A stretch of DNA of 64,000 nt from Cytobacillus oceanisediminis (GTDB lineage: Bacteria > Bacillota > Bacilli > Bacillales > Cytobacillaceae). The stretch lies in assembly GCF_022811925.1 (NCBI RefSeq), contig NZ_CP065511.1, positions 5,209,001 to 5,273,000 of the forward strand. Reading direction: 5' to 3'. The translations under genes were made by a program, and so were the position numbers. Each line of letters begins with the position of its first letter. Position 1 is the first letter of the stretch. The notes beneath the pieces were generated by a model, which was given only the letters and a program-made list of their open reading frames with translations, was not told the DNA's origin and searched no databases. Shown one piece after another: positions 9,344 to 19,142 of this stretch.

Positions 9344-9753
9344 ACCTTTTCACCTTTCGAAAGCTTAAAGGTTCCGGTGCAATGTCCAATCAGTTCACCG
9401 TCTTCATTCTTTAGCCTGCCTTCAATTAATACCGTGCTGCGGTTTTGATGTATAATCTCTGCCTCGGAATAAACCGTTCCGTCCATCACAGACTTTAGAT
9501 ATTGAATGTTTAGATGAAGTGTCGCAACCTCATCATATCCCAGCGACCTGCCTGCCATGCCCATTGCCGTATCCATTACGGATGCATATATGCCGCCATG
9601 GACAGAATTTCTTACATTTATGAAATCCTTCTGTATTGGCAGTGCCAGCAGAACATAGCCTTCTTTTAATTCTTTTAGCCTCAATCCAATAAAGTTCCAG
9701 AACGGGCTGCCTTCAAAATCGGCTCTTACTTTCTGCAGATGTTCCGCCGTCAT
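9340..9753 (-). CDS. PaaI-type hotdog thioesterase
   Basis: A 137-residue single hotdog-fold protein, probably a small cytoplasmic acyl-CoA thioesterase. The motif NSVHGGIYASVMDTAMG (about 47-63) contains the HGG and Asp residues of the PaaI active site. It overlaps its neighbours by four bases on both sides (9340-9343 and 9750-9753), so translation is tightly coupled. Such enzymes relieve CoA trapping when dead-end thioesters accumulate in aryl- or acyl-CoA pathways, which fits the operon. The actual thioester is unknown. Confidence 0.82.
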   Translation of the reverse strand: MTAEHLQKVRADFEGSPFWNFIGLRLKELKEGYVLLALPIQKDFINVRNSVHGGIYASVMDTAMGMAGRSLGYDEVATLHLNIQYLKSVMDGTVYSEAEIIHQNRSTVLIEGRLKNEDGELIGHCTGTFKLSKGEKV

Positions 9754-10760
9754 GAAACAAACCCCTTTCCTGCTGCCGCCAGCTGATCCTGATTCGCGAT
9801 AACAGAAAGCTTCTCACCATTGATTGCACGTAATAGATTCTCCGCTACCAGAATAGAGGTTTGCCTGGCAGCTTCAAGGCTGATTCCTCCAATATGGGGG
9901 CTCACTGTCACGTTCTCCAGCTGAAAAAGTGGATGATCAAATGGAGGCGGCTCTTCGGTAAACACGTCTATCCCTGCTCCTAAAATACGATTTTGAGTCA
10001 AAACCTTCACTAGATCATTCTCGTTGATCACACCGCCCCTGGCGGTGTTAACCAGTACTGCCGTTTCCTTCATTAACTCTAGTAAACTATTATCAATCAT
10101 TTTGTCTGTTTCTGCCGTTAAAGGAATATGTAAGCTCACTGCATCACTTTCAGAAAAAACCCTTTCTAATGAAGTGGTTAACTCCACCCCTAAACGATCG
10201 GCTGCCTGCTGCTTTTCTTCAGAAATACTTCTGACATAAGCCATCGCCTTCATTCCGAACCCGCTGATTAAAATCTTTGCCGCTTTTTGGGCAATGCTTC
10301 CAAACCCTACAAGCCCCAGCTGCTTTCCTTCAAGTTCAAAGGTAAATGCTCCATCTCTTGACGAGAAGTTTCCGCTTCTGGTTTCCCTGTTAAAATAGGC
10401 CGTTTTTTTCATCACGGCTAAAAGCAGGCTCACTGCATGTTCTGCGGTGGCGGTACTATTGAGCTTTGGAGCATGCAAAATGGGTATTACCTTTTTCGTC
10501 GCATATCCGACATCAATATTATCAAGTCCGACTCCCGCTCCTGATATTGCTTTTACTTGCCGGCAACAGTCCAAAATGGCTGGAGTGATTCTTGCCGGGG
10601 CCCGAAGGATGATTCCGTCGACATGATGAATCTGGAGGTAATCACATATCTCCTGTTCGTTAAATTCCGTAAACATCTTCACATCAGCATGTTTGTTCAG
10701 CAGATTCTCCCCATCTGCATGATACATGGGGAGAATCTGAACAATATGAGGCCTGTTCAT
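9750..10760 (-). CDS. D-isomer-specific 2-hydroxyacid dehydrogenase
   Basis: NAD-dependent oxidoreductase of the phosphoglycerate/lactate dehydrogenase superfamily, 336 residues. A nucleotide-binding GFGSIAQKA motif lies in the middle. The catalytic Arg is in VNTARGGVI, the Glu in DVFTEEPPP and the His in VSPHIGGIS. It has no C-terminal ACT domain, so a SerA role is unlikely. It is preceded by GGAAGTG and lies 22 bp after the thiolase gene. Together with the tartrate-type dehydrogenase it hints that the operon's substrate, or a side product, is a 2-hydroxy acid. Confidence 0.85.
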   Translation of the reverse strand: MNRPHIVQILPMYHADGENLLNKHADVKMFTEFNEQEICDYLQIHHVDGIILRAPARITPAILDCCRQVKAISGAGVGLDNIDVGYATKKVIPILHAPKLNSTATAEHAVSLLLAVMKKTAYFNRETRSGNFSSRDGAFTFELEGKQLGLVGFGSIAQKAAKILISGFGMKAMAYVRSISEEKQQAADRLGVELTTSLERVFSESDAVSLHIPLTAETDKMIDNSLLELMKETAVLVNTARGGVINENDLVKVLTQNRILGAGIDVFTEEPPPFDHPLFQLENVTVSPHIGGISLEAARQTSILVAENLLRAINGEKLSVIANQDQLAAAGKGFVS

Positions 10761-10782
10761 CTAAACACTTCCTTCATGGATA

Positions 10783-11976
10783 TTATGAAACTTGAAGGTT
10801 TTCAATTATAGTGGTAATTCCCTGGCCGCCGCCAATACAAAGAGTGACCAGACCATATTTTTCGCCTCTTCGTTCCATTTCGTGCAGCAGCTTTGTCATC
10901 AGAATGGCTCCTGTAGCCCCTATTGGATGGCCTAAAGCAATGGCGCCGCCGTTTACATTCACCTTATTGATATCCATTCCGGATTCACGGATGACTGAAA
11001 GTGCCTGAGCTGCAAATGCTTCATTCAGCTCAATCAGTCCAATGTCATCCATTGATAAACCACATTGCTTTAACGCTTTAAATGTAGAGGTGACAGGACC
11101 AATCCCCATAATCTCCGGAGATACTCCACTCACAGCCTGGGCAATGATTTTCGCTTTCGGTCTTAAGCCATATTCATTGACCTTCGCTTCATTCATCATC
11201 AAAATGACGGAAGCACCGTCATTGCGGCCGCTGGCATTGCCTGCTGTCACGGTTCCATTTTCCTTAAAAACCGCCTTAAGCTTCGAGAGCTTCTCGATAT
11301 TTGTACTGCGCGGGTGCTCATCCACACTAAAAAGCTGTGTTTCTCTTTTTTGCTTATATTCAACCGGGCTGATTTCCTTTTCAAAACGTCCAGATTCAAT
11401 AGCCGCCTTTGCAAGCTCCTGGCTGCGAAGCGCAAATTCATCCTGTTCTTCCCTTGAAATAGTATACTTCTCAGCCAGGTTTTCAGCGGTTAAACCCATT
11501 GTCAGGTTCCCGTATTTTTCGATTGGCTGGGAACAAGGCTGGCTTTCGGTATTCGGGTCCAGAATTTGTGCATTTCCGGCCTGGAAGCCATAACGGGCGT
11601 TCCGGATATAGTAAGGGGCTGTGCTCATGCTTTCAGCTCCTCCGGCCACGACTACATCAGAGTAGCCAAGCCTGATTTGCATATCCGCATTATTGATGGC
11701 CTGCAGCCCGGAACCGCATTGACGGTGAACCGTATAGCCTGTAACCTCAATTGGAAGCTGAGCTCTTAAGGCAGCAAGACGCGCAAGATTGGAAGTATCC
11801 GCACTTTGCTTGGCCTGGCCAAGAATCACCTCATCCACTTGTACATCAGTATGAGAGCGATTTAATACTTCCCGAATGACCTTCTCTGCAAGATGATCAA
11901 CTGGGACGTCTTTTATGGTTCCGCCCATTCTGCCAATAGCTGTCCGGACAGATTCGACAATATATGGCTGATTCAT
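10783..11976 (-). CDS. Acetyl-CoA acyltransferase (thiolase)
   Basis: Cleaves 3-oxoacyl-CoA with CoA, releasing acetyl-CoA (or condenses two acetyl-CoA). The 397 residues contain the acyl-enzyme Cys87 in HRQCGSGLQA, the NVNGGAIALGHPIGATGA motif with the catalytic His, and the second Cys in TLCIGGGQG close to the C terminus. Length and motifs are canonical. The ATG follows GGGGGTG. It lies 3 bp after the acyl-CoA dehydrogenase gene and completes the beta-oxidation set encoded here. The thiolase substrate length cannot be read from the sequence. Confidence 0.92.
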   Translation of the reverse strand: MNQPYIVESVRTAIGRMGGTIKDVPVDHLAEKVIREVLNRSHTDVQVDEVILGQAKQSADTSNLARLAALRAQLPIEVTGYTVHRQCGSGLQAINNADMQIRLGYSDVVVAGGAESMSTAPYYIRNARYGFQAGNAQILDPNTESQPCSQPIEKYGNLTMGLTAENLAEKYTISREEQDEFALRSQELAKAAIESGRFEKEISPVEYKQKRETQLFSVDEHPRSTNIEKLSKLKAVFKENGTVTAGNASGRNDGASVILMMNEAKVNEYGLRPKAKIIAQAVSGVSPEIMGIGPVTSTFKALKQCGLSMDDIGLIELNEAFAAQALSVIRESGMDINKVNVNGGAIALGHPIGATGAILMTKLLHEMERRGEKYGLVTLCIGGGQGITTIIENLQVS

Positions 11977-11979
11977 GCC

Positions 11980-13140
11980 TTACACCCCCACATAGGAAGA
12001 TTCCCGCTTAAGCTCATTCGCAATGATATTGCGCTGAATCTCAGAGGTTCCTTCGTAGATTTTTGTAATTCTTGCATCCCTGTAGTAGCGTTCAATCGGA
12101 TAGTCTCTCATATATCCGATTCCGCCATGGATTTGTACGGCTAAGTCTGCCACTTTGTTATATACCTCTGAAGCAAATAGCTTCGCAATGGCTGCTTCTT
12201 TCACAACCCTCATTTTCTGATCGGTCATCCAGGCAACCCGGTAAGTCATGGATCTAAGCACTTCGATTTGCATGCTGATTTCCGCCAGCATATGCTGAAC
12301 AGCCTGAACCTCGATGATCGGCTTGCCAAATTGCTCCCGTTCCTGGGTATATTGCAGGCAATGCTCAAGAAGCTTTTCACAGGAACCAAGGTTTCTGGCA
12401 GCCAGGCCAGCGCGGCCATTGGCCAGGATTTTCAGTGCGTTGATATATCCCTGTCCTTCTGTACCAAGAACGTTCTCGGCGGGAACCTCCATATTTTCAA
12501 AGAAAAGCTCTGCCGAATGGGAGCCTCTTAACCCCATTTTTTGTTCAACACTCCCCAGTACAAAGCCGGGGAAGTCTTTTTCAACAATAAAGGAAGTAAT
12601 TCCTTTCGCTCCTTTTGCCCGATCCGTTACAGCCATTACAGTAAAGACATGCCCGTCAACTGCATTTGTAATATAATGCTTGGATCCGTTTACTATATAT
12701 TTGTCACCTTTTCTGACGGCAGTCGTCTTTAGCGCCGCAGCGTTCGAGCCAGCGCTCGGTTCAGTTAAAGCAAAAGCGCCTATCCATTCCCCCGTTGCCA
12801 TTTTCGGCAAATATTTTTGCTTTTGCTCTTCCGTTCCCAGTTCTACTATTCCGACAGAGCCGATTCCCGTATGTGCCCCTATTAAAGTGGTATAGCCATT
12901 ATGTGTTTTGCCAAGCTCTTCGTAAATAGCGCACTTTCCGACCATGTCAAGCCCGAGCCCGCCATATTCCTCCGGAATGCTTAATCCGAATAAGCCCATT
13001 TCCTTGGACATCTCCACCAGCTTTTCCGGTATCATATCTTTTTCTTCAATTTCCATCGCCAATGGTTCTGCTTCTTCTTTTACAAATTTACGCACATTTT
13101 CCCTTAAAAAATGTATATCTTCAGAAAAATTAAAGTCCAT
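11980..13140 (-). CDS. Acyl-CoA dehydrogenase
   Basis: FAD enzyme introducing the alpha-beta double bond of acyl-CoA, 386 residues. Visible motifs are [49 protein letters not shown] in two adjoining parts, and the catalytic Glu in [10 protein letters not shown]. The start at 13140 is chosen because GGGAGAG precedes it and [15 protein letters not shown] is the usual N terminus; the longer frame to 13227 would overlap the upstream hydratase gene. The closest functional class is short-chain or branched-chain (butyryl/isobutyryl type), but chain length is an inference. Confidence 0.9.
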   Translation of the reverse strand: MDFNFSEDIHFLRENVRKFVKEEAEPLAMEIEEKDMIPEKLVEMSKEMGLFGLSIPEEYGGLGLDMVGKCAIYEELGKTHNGYTTLIGAHTGIGSVGIVELGTEEQKQKYLPKMATGEWIGAFALTEPSAGSNAAALKTTAVRKGDKYIVNGSKHYITNAVDGHVFTVMAVTDRAKGAKGITSFIVEKDFPGFVLGSVEQKMGLRGSHSAELFFENMEVPAENVLGTEGQGYINALKILANGRAGLAARNLGSCEKLLEHCLQYTQEREQFGKPIIEVQAVQHMLAEISMQIEVLRSMTYRVAWMTDQKMRVVKEAAIAKLFASEVYNKVADLAVQIHGGIGYMRDYPIERYYRDARITKIYEGTSEIQRNIIANELKRESSYVGV

Positions 13141-13153
13141 TTCTGTCTCTCCC

Positions 13154-13933
13154 TTATTGGTTAGTAAACTCCGCCGTTCTTTTTTCCAGGAATGCCGCTG
13201 TACCTTCTCTTTTATCCTCTGTCCCAAAAGCTACAGCCTGTGAAAGCTTTTCAATCAGCATGGCTGTCTCCAGATCAATATCAAAGCCTTTGTGGACTGC
13301 AAGCTTTGCCAGTTTAATGGCAACCGGGCCTTTTTTAAGAATCTGAGAGGCAACCTCCTCTGCTTTCCTTTCCAATTCATCATCGGCTGCAAGGTAAGAC
13401 ACAAGTCCGATTCTTTCGGCTTCTTCTCCATCAATGATTTTGCCGGTAAGAATCATGTCAAGTGCCCTTCCCTTGCCAACCACTCTGGACAGACGCTGTG
13501 TTCCGCCTGCTCCAGGAATGATACCCAGATTAAGCTCCGGCAAGCCGAATTTTGCTTCCTTCGCTGCGATTCGAATATCGCAGGCAAGGGCCAGCTCGCA
13601 CCCTCCACCCAGTGCATACCCCTTTACAGCCGCAATCGTTACTTTGCCCGATTGTTCAATTTTTTTGTAGAGCCCCTGCATGCCCGGAATCAATGCCTCA
13701 AGCATTTTTCTTTCATGAAGCTGCTTTATATCTGCTCCTGCTGCAAAGGACTTTTCCCCTGCTCCCTGGATGATGATGCATTTCACCTCATCATTTGCAT
13801 CTGCCCAGCTAAAGGCATCGGCGAGCTCCTGGAGAGTCTCCTGATTTAATGCATTACGCTGTTCAGGGCGGTTAATGGTCAGCCACATAACCCCCTGTTC
13901 GATTTGAACAAGCAGATTTTCGTATTGATGCAC
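13154..13933 (-). CDS. Enoyl-CoA hydratase
   Basis: Crotonase-fold enzyme, 259 residues, hydrating enoyl-CoA to 3-hydroxyacyl-CoA. The oxyanion-hole segment is [11 protein letters not shown] and the two catalytic glutamates are Glu113 ([11 protein letters not shown]) and Glu133 ([18 protein letters not shown]), spaced by 20 as in active hydratases. The GTG start at 13933 is chosen for the AAGGGGTG site immediately upstream; the longer reading to 14023 would run into the preceding dehydrogenase gene. It lies between the acyl-CoA dehydrogenase and hydroxyacyl-CoA dehydrogenase genes, in beta-oxidation order. Confidence 0.9.
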   Translation of the reverse strand: MHQYENLLVQIEQGVMWLTINRPEQRNALNQETLQELADAFSWADANDEVKCIIIQGAGEKSFAAGADIKQLHERKMLEALIPGMQGLYKKIEQSGKVTIAAVKGYALGGGCELALACDIRIAAKEAKFGLPELNLGIIPGAGGTQRLSRVVGKGRALDMILTGKIIDGEEAERIGLVSYLAADDELERKAEEVASQILKKGPVAIKLAKLAVHKGFDIDLETAMLIEKLSQAVAFGTEDKREGTAAFLEKRTAEFTNQ

Positions 13934-13944
13934 GTTCTCACCCC

Positions 13945-14790
13945 TTAAGAATATTGATAGAAGCCGCTGCCGCTCTTTTTCCCCAGCCGTCCGGCTTTTA
14001 CATATTTTATAAGCAGCGGACAAGGGCGGTACTTTTCCCCAAGTGTCTGGTATAAATACTCCATATTGCGCAACCGGGTATCCAAGCCTACTAAATCTGC
14101 CAGTGCAAGCGGGCCCATCGGGTGATTAAGCCCCAGCTTCAGGGCTTTATCGATATCTTCAGCAGAGGCTACCCCTTCCATCAGCATGTTCATAGCTTCA
14201 TTGCCGATCAGGCAATTCATCCGGGAAGTCACAAATCCCGGAAATTCATTCACTTCAACGGTTTCCTTCTTAAGCTTTTCACCGACTTCTTTCACCATGC
14301 GGACAGTGTCATCAGATGTTTCCAGTCCACGGATAATTTCAATCAGCTTCATTTTGTGGACCGGATTAAAGAAGTGCATGGCCACCACTTTATCGGGCCG
14401 GGATGTTTGTGCCCCAATCTCCGTTGGGCTCATTGTTGAAGTATTTGTGGCCAGAATAGTTTCCGGAGAACAGATGCGCTCCAGCTTTTTAAAAATATCA
14501 ATCTTCAATTCTATCTTTTCCAGGACTGCTTCAATGACAAGGTCCGCATTTTTGGCAGCTGCCTCTAAATCTGTTTCAAAATGAAGCCGGTCTTTTGCCT
14601 TCCCATATTGTTCTTCAGAAATAAACCCTTTTTGAAGGCTGCCTTCCAATAAGCTATAAATATCGTTTTTGGCTTTATCTACTATTTCCTGATTAATGTC
14701 ATTCAAGTAAACGTTAAAACCCGAAACGGCACAGGTATAAGCAATCCCTTTTCCCATAACACCTGAACCTACTACTGTGATGGTGTTCAT
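13945..14790 (-). CDS. 3-hydroxyacyl-CoA dehydrogenase (3-hydroxybutyryl-CoA type)
   Basis: NAD-dependent oxidation of 3-hydroxyacyl-CoA, 281 residues, the monofunctional length. The Rossmann motif GSGVMGKGIA is at 8-17. VIEAVLEKIELKIDIF, ATNTSTMSPTEI and the catalytic His region MHFFNPVHKMKLIEI follow. The C-terminal domain has NHPMGPLALADLVGLD, typical of Hbd/PaaH/MmgB proteins. GGGGGAACAG precedes the ATG. It is placed between the TRAP permease and the enoyl-CoA hydratase. Confidence 0.92.
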   Translation of the reverse strand: MNTITVVGSGVMGKGIAYTCAVSGFNVYLNDINQEIVDKAKNDIYSLLEGSLQKGFISEEQYGKAKDRLHFETDLEAAAKNADLVIEAVLEKIELKIDIFKKLERICSPETILATNTSTMSPTEIGAQTSRPDKVVAMHFFNPVHKMKLIEIIRGLETSDDTVRMVKEVGEKLKKETVEVNEFPGFVTSRMNCLIGNEAMNMLMEGVASAEDIDKALKLGLNHPMGPLALADLVGLDTRLRNMEYLYQTLGEKYRPCPLLIKYVKAGRLGKKSGSGFYQYS

Positions 14791-14801
14791 TCTGTTCCCC
14801 C

Positions 14802-16769
14802 TTAGTTTGATAATGTATTGGCCACTGTATTTCTAGGTATAAACTTTTGATATAAAAACATTGCCGCCAGGATGGCAAAGCCGATAATGTCTGATAATAA
14901 TCCCGGGTTGACCATCAGAAGAGCCCCGATAAAAAGAACGGCTCTTTCATACCAATAAGAATGACGGAACAGCCACCCTTCTGCAGCCCAGGCAATCCCA
15001 ATAATTCCAATGATGGAGGTTGCAACTGATAGAATAATATCCGGAACGTCTCCAACAAGCAGCAAGGTTTCCCCGTATACAAACATATAAGGGACAATAA
15101 ATGCCGCAAGGCCAAGCTTTACTGCAGTTAAGCCTGTTTTCATCGGCTCGGAACCGGCAAGCCCTGCCGCCGCAAATGCAGCCAGTGCTACTGGCGGTGT
15201 TATGGCAGATAAGGCTGCAAAATAGAAAACAAACATATGGGCTGCAAGCGGGGATACACCCAGCTCGATTAATGCAGGAATGGTGAGCGGAACCTGTACG
15301 ATATATGCAGCTACTGTAGGCAGTCCCATTCCAAGAATGATGCTCGTGATCATCGTGAATACAAGCGTAATGATTAAAATGCCGCCTGATAAATCAATGA
15401 TTAAACTGCTGAATTTAAGGCCAATCCCGGTAAGACCAATAATTCCGATGATAAAACCAGATGCAGCACAGGCAATAGCCGTCTCAATTGCAGCTCTGGC
15501 TCCTAAATCCAATGCCTTGAAAATTTTAGAAAAAGATAATCTCGTTGCCCCTTTTAAAGCTGCAACCAATATCGTCACCCCGATAGAGTAGAGTCCAGCC
15601 TTCATTGGTGAAGAGCCGGATGCAAGCATGACCACAATCACTACTAAGGGGATAAAGAACATGAATCCGGTTTTCAAAACACTCGAAACCTTTGGAAGTT
15701 CCTCTTTCTTTAAACCAACAAGCCCCAAACGTCTTGCCCTCATATCGACCTGGAAATACAGGCAGCAGTAATAAAGAACTGCGGGGATTATGGCAGCTAT
15801 GGCTATGTCCATATAAGGCACACCTAAATAGGAAGCAATGATGAAAGCGGAAGCTCCCATGATCGGCGGCATGATCTGGCCTCCAGTAGATGAAACTGCT
15901 TCAACCGCAGCTGCAAAGTGACTCTTATAGCCGGTTTTCTTCATTAATGGAATCGTAAAGGCACCTGTTGTTACCGTGTTTGCAACGGCACTCCCTGAAA
16001 TCGTTCCCAAAATGGAGCTGGCCACGATAGCCGTTTTGGCAGGACCTCCACGATATTTCCCCATACCAGCCACTGATAAATCGATAAAAAATTGACCTGC
16101 TCCCGAAACCTCTAAAAACTTTCCGAAAAGGATAAATAGGAAGATAAAGGTTGCGGATACCCCAAGAGGAGTACTAAAAATACCCGTTACTGTATAAAAG
16201 AGGTGATCAATAATCCACATCATTGTAAATTCACGGTGGGAAAGAGACCCAGTAATCAGATGACCCCAAACTCCGTAAACGATGCAAATAAAGATAATGA
16301 TCACTAGCGTATTTCCAATCACGCGGCGTGTTGCTTCAATCAGCAGCAAGCCGGATATGATTCCTATTGCAATTTCCAGTGCTGTCAGCGGCTCAATATA
16401 ACTCATCCGCGAAGAAATGACCTGGGAATTCATCACATAATAGGAATAACAAGCAATGGACAAAACCATAAACAGCCAATCATACCAGGGGATGCTTTCA
16501 TTTTTTACCGCTTTCTTGGATGGCTTATAAATGGCAAATGTCAAAGCCAGCGCAAATGCAAGGTGAGCCGACCGCTGCAGGATGGATTCAAATACCCCAA
16601 AGAAAGCTGTATACAAGTGAAAAAGAGACATTAAAACGGCAATAATTGAAATGATTTTGGCAGCCGCGCCCTTTAATAGGCGCAGCTTGCTGTTTAGATT
16701 TCCATCTTCATCATATTCCGCAATCATTTTTGAAGCTTCCACTTCCGATACGTCATGTTTAGACATCAT
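14802..16769 (-). CDS. TRAP transporter fused permease (TAXI type, DctQM fusion)
   Basis: Membrane subunit of a secondary binding-protein-dependent transporter for organic acids. The 655 residues hold a short cytoplasmic N terminus, a four-helix DctQ-like region and a large DctM-like domain with about 12 helices. DctM features include FGKFLEVSGAGQFFIDLS and GSAVANTVTTGAFTIPLMKKTGY. Fusion of the small and large subunits, with a TAXI-type receptor gene just upstream, defines the TAXI subclass. ATG ATG at 16769 follows AAGGTGAA; either could be used. It presumably imports the acid that the downstream enzymes degrade. Confidence 0.9.
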   Translation of the reverse strand: MMSKHDVSEVEASKMIAEYDEDGNLNSKLRLLKGAAAKIISIIAVLMSLFHLYTAFFGVFESILQRSAHLAFALALTFAIYKPSKKAVKNESIPWYDWLFMVLSIACYSYYVMNSQVISSRMSYIEPLTALEIAIGIISGLLLIEATRRVIGNTLVIIIFICIVYGVWGHLITGSLSHREFTMMWIIDHLFYTVTGIFSTPLGVSATFIFLFILFGKFLEVSGAGQFFIDLSVAGMGKYRGGPAKTAIVASSILGTISGSAVANTVTTGAFTIPLMKKTGYKSHFAAAVEAVSSTGGQIMPPIMGASAFIIASYLGVPYMDIAIAAIIPAVLYYCCLYFQVDMRARRLGLVGLKKEELPKVSSVLKTGFMFFIPLVVIVVMLASGSSPMKAGLYSIGVTILVAALKGATRLSFSKIFKALDLGARAAIETAIACAASGFIIGIIGLTGIGLKFSSLIIDLSGGILIITLVFTMITSIILGMGLPTVAAYIVQVPLTIPALIELGVSPLAAHMFVFYFAALSAITPPVALAAFAAAGLAGSEPMKTGLTAVKLGLAAFIVPYMFVYGETLLLVGDVPDIILSVATSIIGIIGIAWAAEGWLFRHSYWYERAVLFIGALLMVNPGLLSDIIGFAILAAMFLYQKFIPRNTVANTLSN

Positions 16770-16800
16770 TTCACCTTCTTTTTAAAAGGATAATTTTGGT

Positions 16801-17799
16801 TTATTTAAGTGCCCCGACTTCCTTGTAATATTTTTCTGCTCCCGGATGAAGCTTGCCCACGTTGTTTTGCACTGAATACTCTGCATTAAAGTCTTTCATA
16901 ATCGGGGATAATGTCGTCCATGTATCTTTTTCTTCCACCATCATTTTTGTCAGCTTATAAACTGACTCTTCATCCATTAGATCATCATTCACCAGCAGAA
17001 CCGTATAGCCGGCAACCGTTTTAACATCTTCTTTCACATTAGAATAAGTCCCGCCTTCAATGTCATATTCCAAGTATCCTTCATTTAACTCATGCAGGCC
17101 TTTTACTGTTTCATCGTCTAAAGGAATCAGACGAATTCCGAGGGTTGTGTCCAGTTCCTGGAAAGTGGAAACCGGTGCAGAAACCATTCCTACAATGGCA
17201 TCGATATGTCCGTCACGCAGAAGGTCGGCTCCATCAGCCGTTCCGATATATTCAATGCCGCCAAGATCGTCATAGCTCATGTCATTCAGCTTTAGAATAT
17301 CCAGGAATGCCAGCTCTCCGCTGTATCCTTTAATTCCCGGGCTAACCTTCTTCCCCTTTAAATCTTTCACGGACTTTATATCAGAATCTGCTCTAACAAC
17401 GATCTGGAATACATTTGGATACAGGGTTGCAACCGTGCTGACATTATCGACTTTTTCTTTAAAAGCATTGATTCCGTTGAGTGCCTCAGGTACTGTTTGT
17501 CCATTACTGAATCCAAGAGCAAACGTGCCCTGGCTTAAGCCTAAAAGGTTGGAAACAGATCCGCCCTCTACTACCGTAACGGAGGATTCCGGGTAAACTT
17601 CCTTCATTTTCTCTCCCATCGCACCGGACAATGTGTACCAGAAACCGCCTACCGTCGCAGAACCGAAAGCCATATCCCGCGGGGCTCCCTCTGCTCCTCC
17701 GCCTCCGCTTGCTTCACCGCTGCTTCCCGCCTCATCCGAAGAACAGGCTGCCAATACGACTAACATAAAAGCCACCAATACTGCCAATAATTTTTTCAA
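16801..17799 (-). CDS. TAXI family TRAP transporter solute-binding lipoprotein
   Basis: Extracytoplasmic receptor that delivers substrate to the adjacent TRAP permease. From the TTG start at 17799 (AAGGGGGA site upstream) it has 332 residues and begins with a lipoprotein signal ending VVLAAC, followed by a Ser/Gly-rich linker. The mature part opens FGSATVGGFWYTLSGAMGE, with EGGSVSNLLGL and FALGFSN, typical of TAXI receptors. The longer frame to 17859 would overlap the scoB stop and is rejected. TAXI receptors bind carboxylates such as glutamate or other C4-C5 acids; the ligand here is unknown. Confidence 0.92.
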   Translation of the reverse strand: MKKLLAVLVAFMLVVLAACSSDEAGSSGEASGGGGAEGAPRDMAFGSATVGGFWYTLSGAMGEKMKEVYPESSVTVVEGGSVSNLLGLSQGTFALGFSNGQTVPEALNGINAFKEKVDNVSTVATLYPNVFQIVVRADSDIKSVKDLKGKKVSPGIKGYSGELAFLDILKLNDMSYDDLGGIEYIGTADGADLLRDGHIDAIVGMVSAPVSTFQELDTTLGIRLIPLDDETVKGLHELNEGYLEYDIEGGTYSNVKEDVKTVAGYTVLLVNDDLMDEESVYKLTKMMVEEKDTWTTLSPIMKDFNAEYSVQNNVGKLHPGAEKYYKEVGALK

Positions 17800-17812
17800 C
17801 TTATTTTCCCCC

Positions 17813-18469
17813 TTAGTTTGTTTCAATTTTGGTTTTTTCCAGCACTTGAAATTCAGCATCTGTCATCTCACGCAACGCTTCGATCGAAACATCGGAGAGA
17901 GTTTCTATGAGGTACATTTTTCCTTCAAGAAACTTAAATACAGCATGTTCGGTGACAATCATATCTGCTTTTCTTGTACCGCTGCTTGGAAATGATAATT
18001 TTTTCACAATTTTCGGACTTCCGTCTTTAGACAAGTGCATGGAAGCAATAATCATCCGCCTTGCTCCCGCAACTAAATCCATGGCCCCTCCCACTCCAAG
18101 AATGGTTTCACCCGGTACTGCCCAATTGGCGACTTCTCCTGTTTCATCGACCTGCAAAGCCCCCAGTACAGCGGTATCGATATGCCCTCCGCGAATCATC
18201 AGGAAAGAATCCGAACTATCAAAGAGTGATGCCCCTGTGTCCATGGAAACGGGCTTCTTACTGGCGCTGATCAAATCCATATCAATGTCGTCATCAGACG
18301 GAGTCGGACCCATCCCGAGAAGACCGTTTTCTGATTGAAGGTAAACCTTTTTGTCATCGAGGTAATCCGGAATAATGGTAGGAATGCCGACTCCTAAATT
18401 GACAATTTCTCCTTCCTTCAATTCCTGTGCTACCCTTTTGGCAATTTTAATTCTGTCAGATAGACTCAA
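17813..18469 (-). CDS. scoB: CoA transferase subunit B (3-oxoacid/succinyl-CoA type)
   Basis: Beta subunit of a family I CoA transferase, 218 residues. The catalytic Glu47 lies in SENGLLGMGP. GAMDLVAGARR and the Ser/Thr-rich C-terminal segment follow the family pattern. It starts with TTG at 18469 behind GGAGGGAG, overlapping the end of scoA by 14 bp, so the two are made together. The likely role is to transfer CoA from a donor such as succinyl-CoA or acetyl-CoA to the imported acid, before the acyl-CoA dehydrogenase step. Confidence 0.9.
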   Translation of the reverse strand: MSLSDRIKIAKRVAQELKEGEIVNLGVGIPTIIPDYLDDKKVYLQSENGLLGMGPTPSDDDIDMDLISASKKPVSMDTGASLFDSSDSFLMIRGGHIDTAVLGALQVDETGEVANWAVPGETILGVGGAMDLVAGARRMIIASMHLSKDGSPKIVKKLSFPSSGTRKADMIVTEHAVFKFLEGKMYLIETLSDVSIEALREMTDAEFQVLEKTKIETN

Positions 18470-19142
18470 CGTATCTCCCTCCTTTTTTTACATATTGATT
18501 GATTACGACATAATCTACGTATAAGTGAGGGGTTACCACTTCTTCAGGTGCAAATGAACCGGCTTCCACAACCTCATCCACTTCAGCTATAACCACCTTC
18601 GCTGCAGTTGCCATAACCGGGTTGAAATTCCTCGCTGTTTTGTCATAAATTAGATTTCCCAGTGTATCAGCCTTAAGTGCTTTAATAATGGCCACATCCC
18701 CTTTGATTGCTTTTTCAAAAATGTAGGATTCGCCATCGATCACTTTCTCTTCTTTCCCTTCAGCAAGTCTGGTGCCAGCACCTGTCTTCGTATAGAAACC
18801 GCCGATGCCTGCCCCGCCGCATCGGATGGCTTCTGCCAATGTGCCCTGAGGGATTAATTCAATCTCCAGTTCACCTTTTGACCAGGCCTTAACCGCATCT
18901 CGATTAGTGGTAAAATAAGAGCCTTTCGCTTTTTTCAGCTTACCTGCCACCAGCAGTTTTCCAAGTCCCTTCCCTTCCTCACCTAAGTTGTTGCTGATGA
19001 CTGTAAGATTCTCTTTATCGGATTTCACAAGCTCATCTATTAAAGTAAGCGGTGTTCCCGAAAGGCCGAATCCTCCTACAAGCAATGTGTCACCACTTTT
19101 AATGAACTGCAGTGCATCAGCAGGATTTAATCTTTTTTTCAT
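18456..19142 (-). CDS. scoA: CoA transferase subunit A (3-oxoacid/succinyl-CoA type)
   Basis: Alpha subunit of the same family I CoA transferase, 228 residues. The CoA-binding loop GGFGLSGTP is at about 23-31. Later motifs are GGAGIGGFYTKTGAGT and DVAIIKALKADTLGN, all standard. ATG follows AGGAGGAACA, inside the end of the upstream acyl-CoA-ligase-like gene (overlap of 26 bp). The pair may act on acetoacetate or on another short acid; the surrounding transporter and beta-oxidation genes favour a non-acetoacetate substrate. Confidence 0.9.
   Translation of the reverse strand: MKKRLNPADALQFIKSGDTLLVGGFGLSGTPLTLIDELVKSDKENLTVISNNLGEEGKGLGKLLVAGKLKKAKGSYFTTNRDAVKAWSKGELEIELIPQGTLAEAIRCGGAGIGGFYTKTGAGTRLAEGKEEKVIDGESYIFEKAIKGDVAIIKALKADTLGNLIYDKTARNFNPVMATAAKVVIAEVDEVVEAGSFAPEEVVTPHLYVDYVVINQYVKKGGRYVESI

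Noticed and set aside
11042..11593. 183-codon plus-strand open frame
   Set aside because: It lies entirely inside the thiolase gene on the other strand, has no ribosome site, and shows no domain. Similar long shadows at 13292-13849 and 47038-47661 were rejected for the same reason.
13141..13227. Longer N terminus for the acyl-CoA dehydrogenase
   Set aside because: It would overlap the hydratase gene. The start at 13140 has a good ribosome site and the usual N-terminal sequence.
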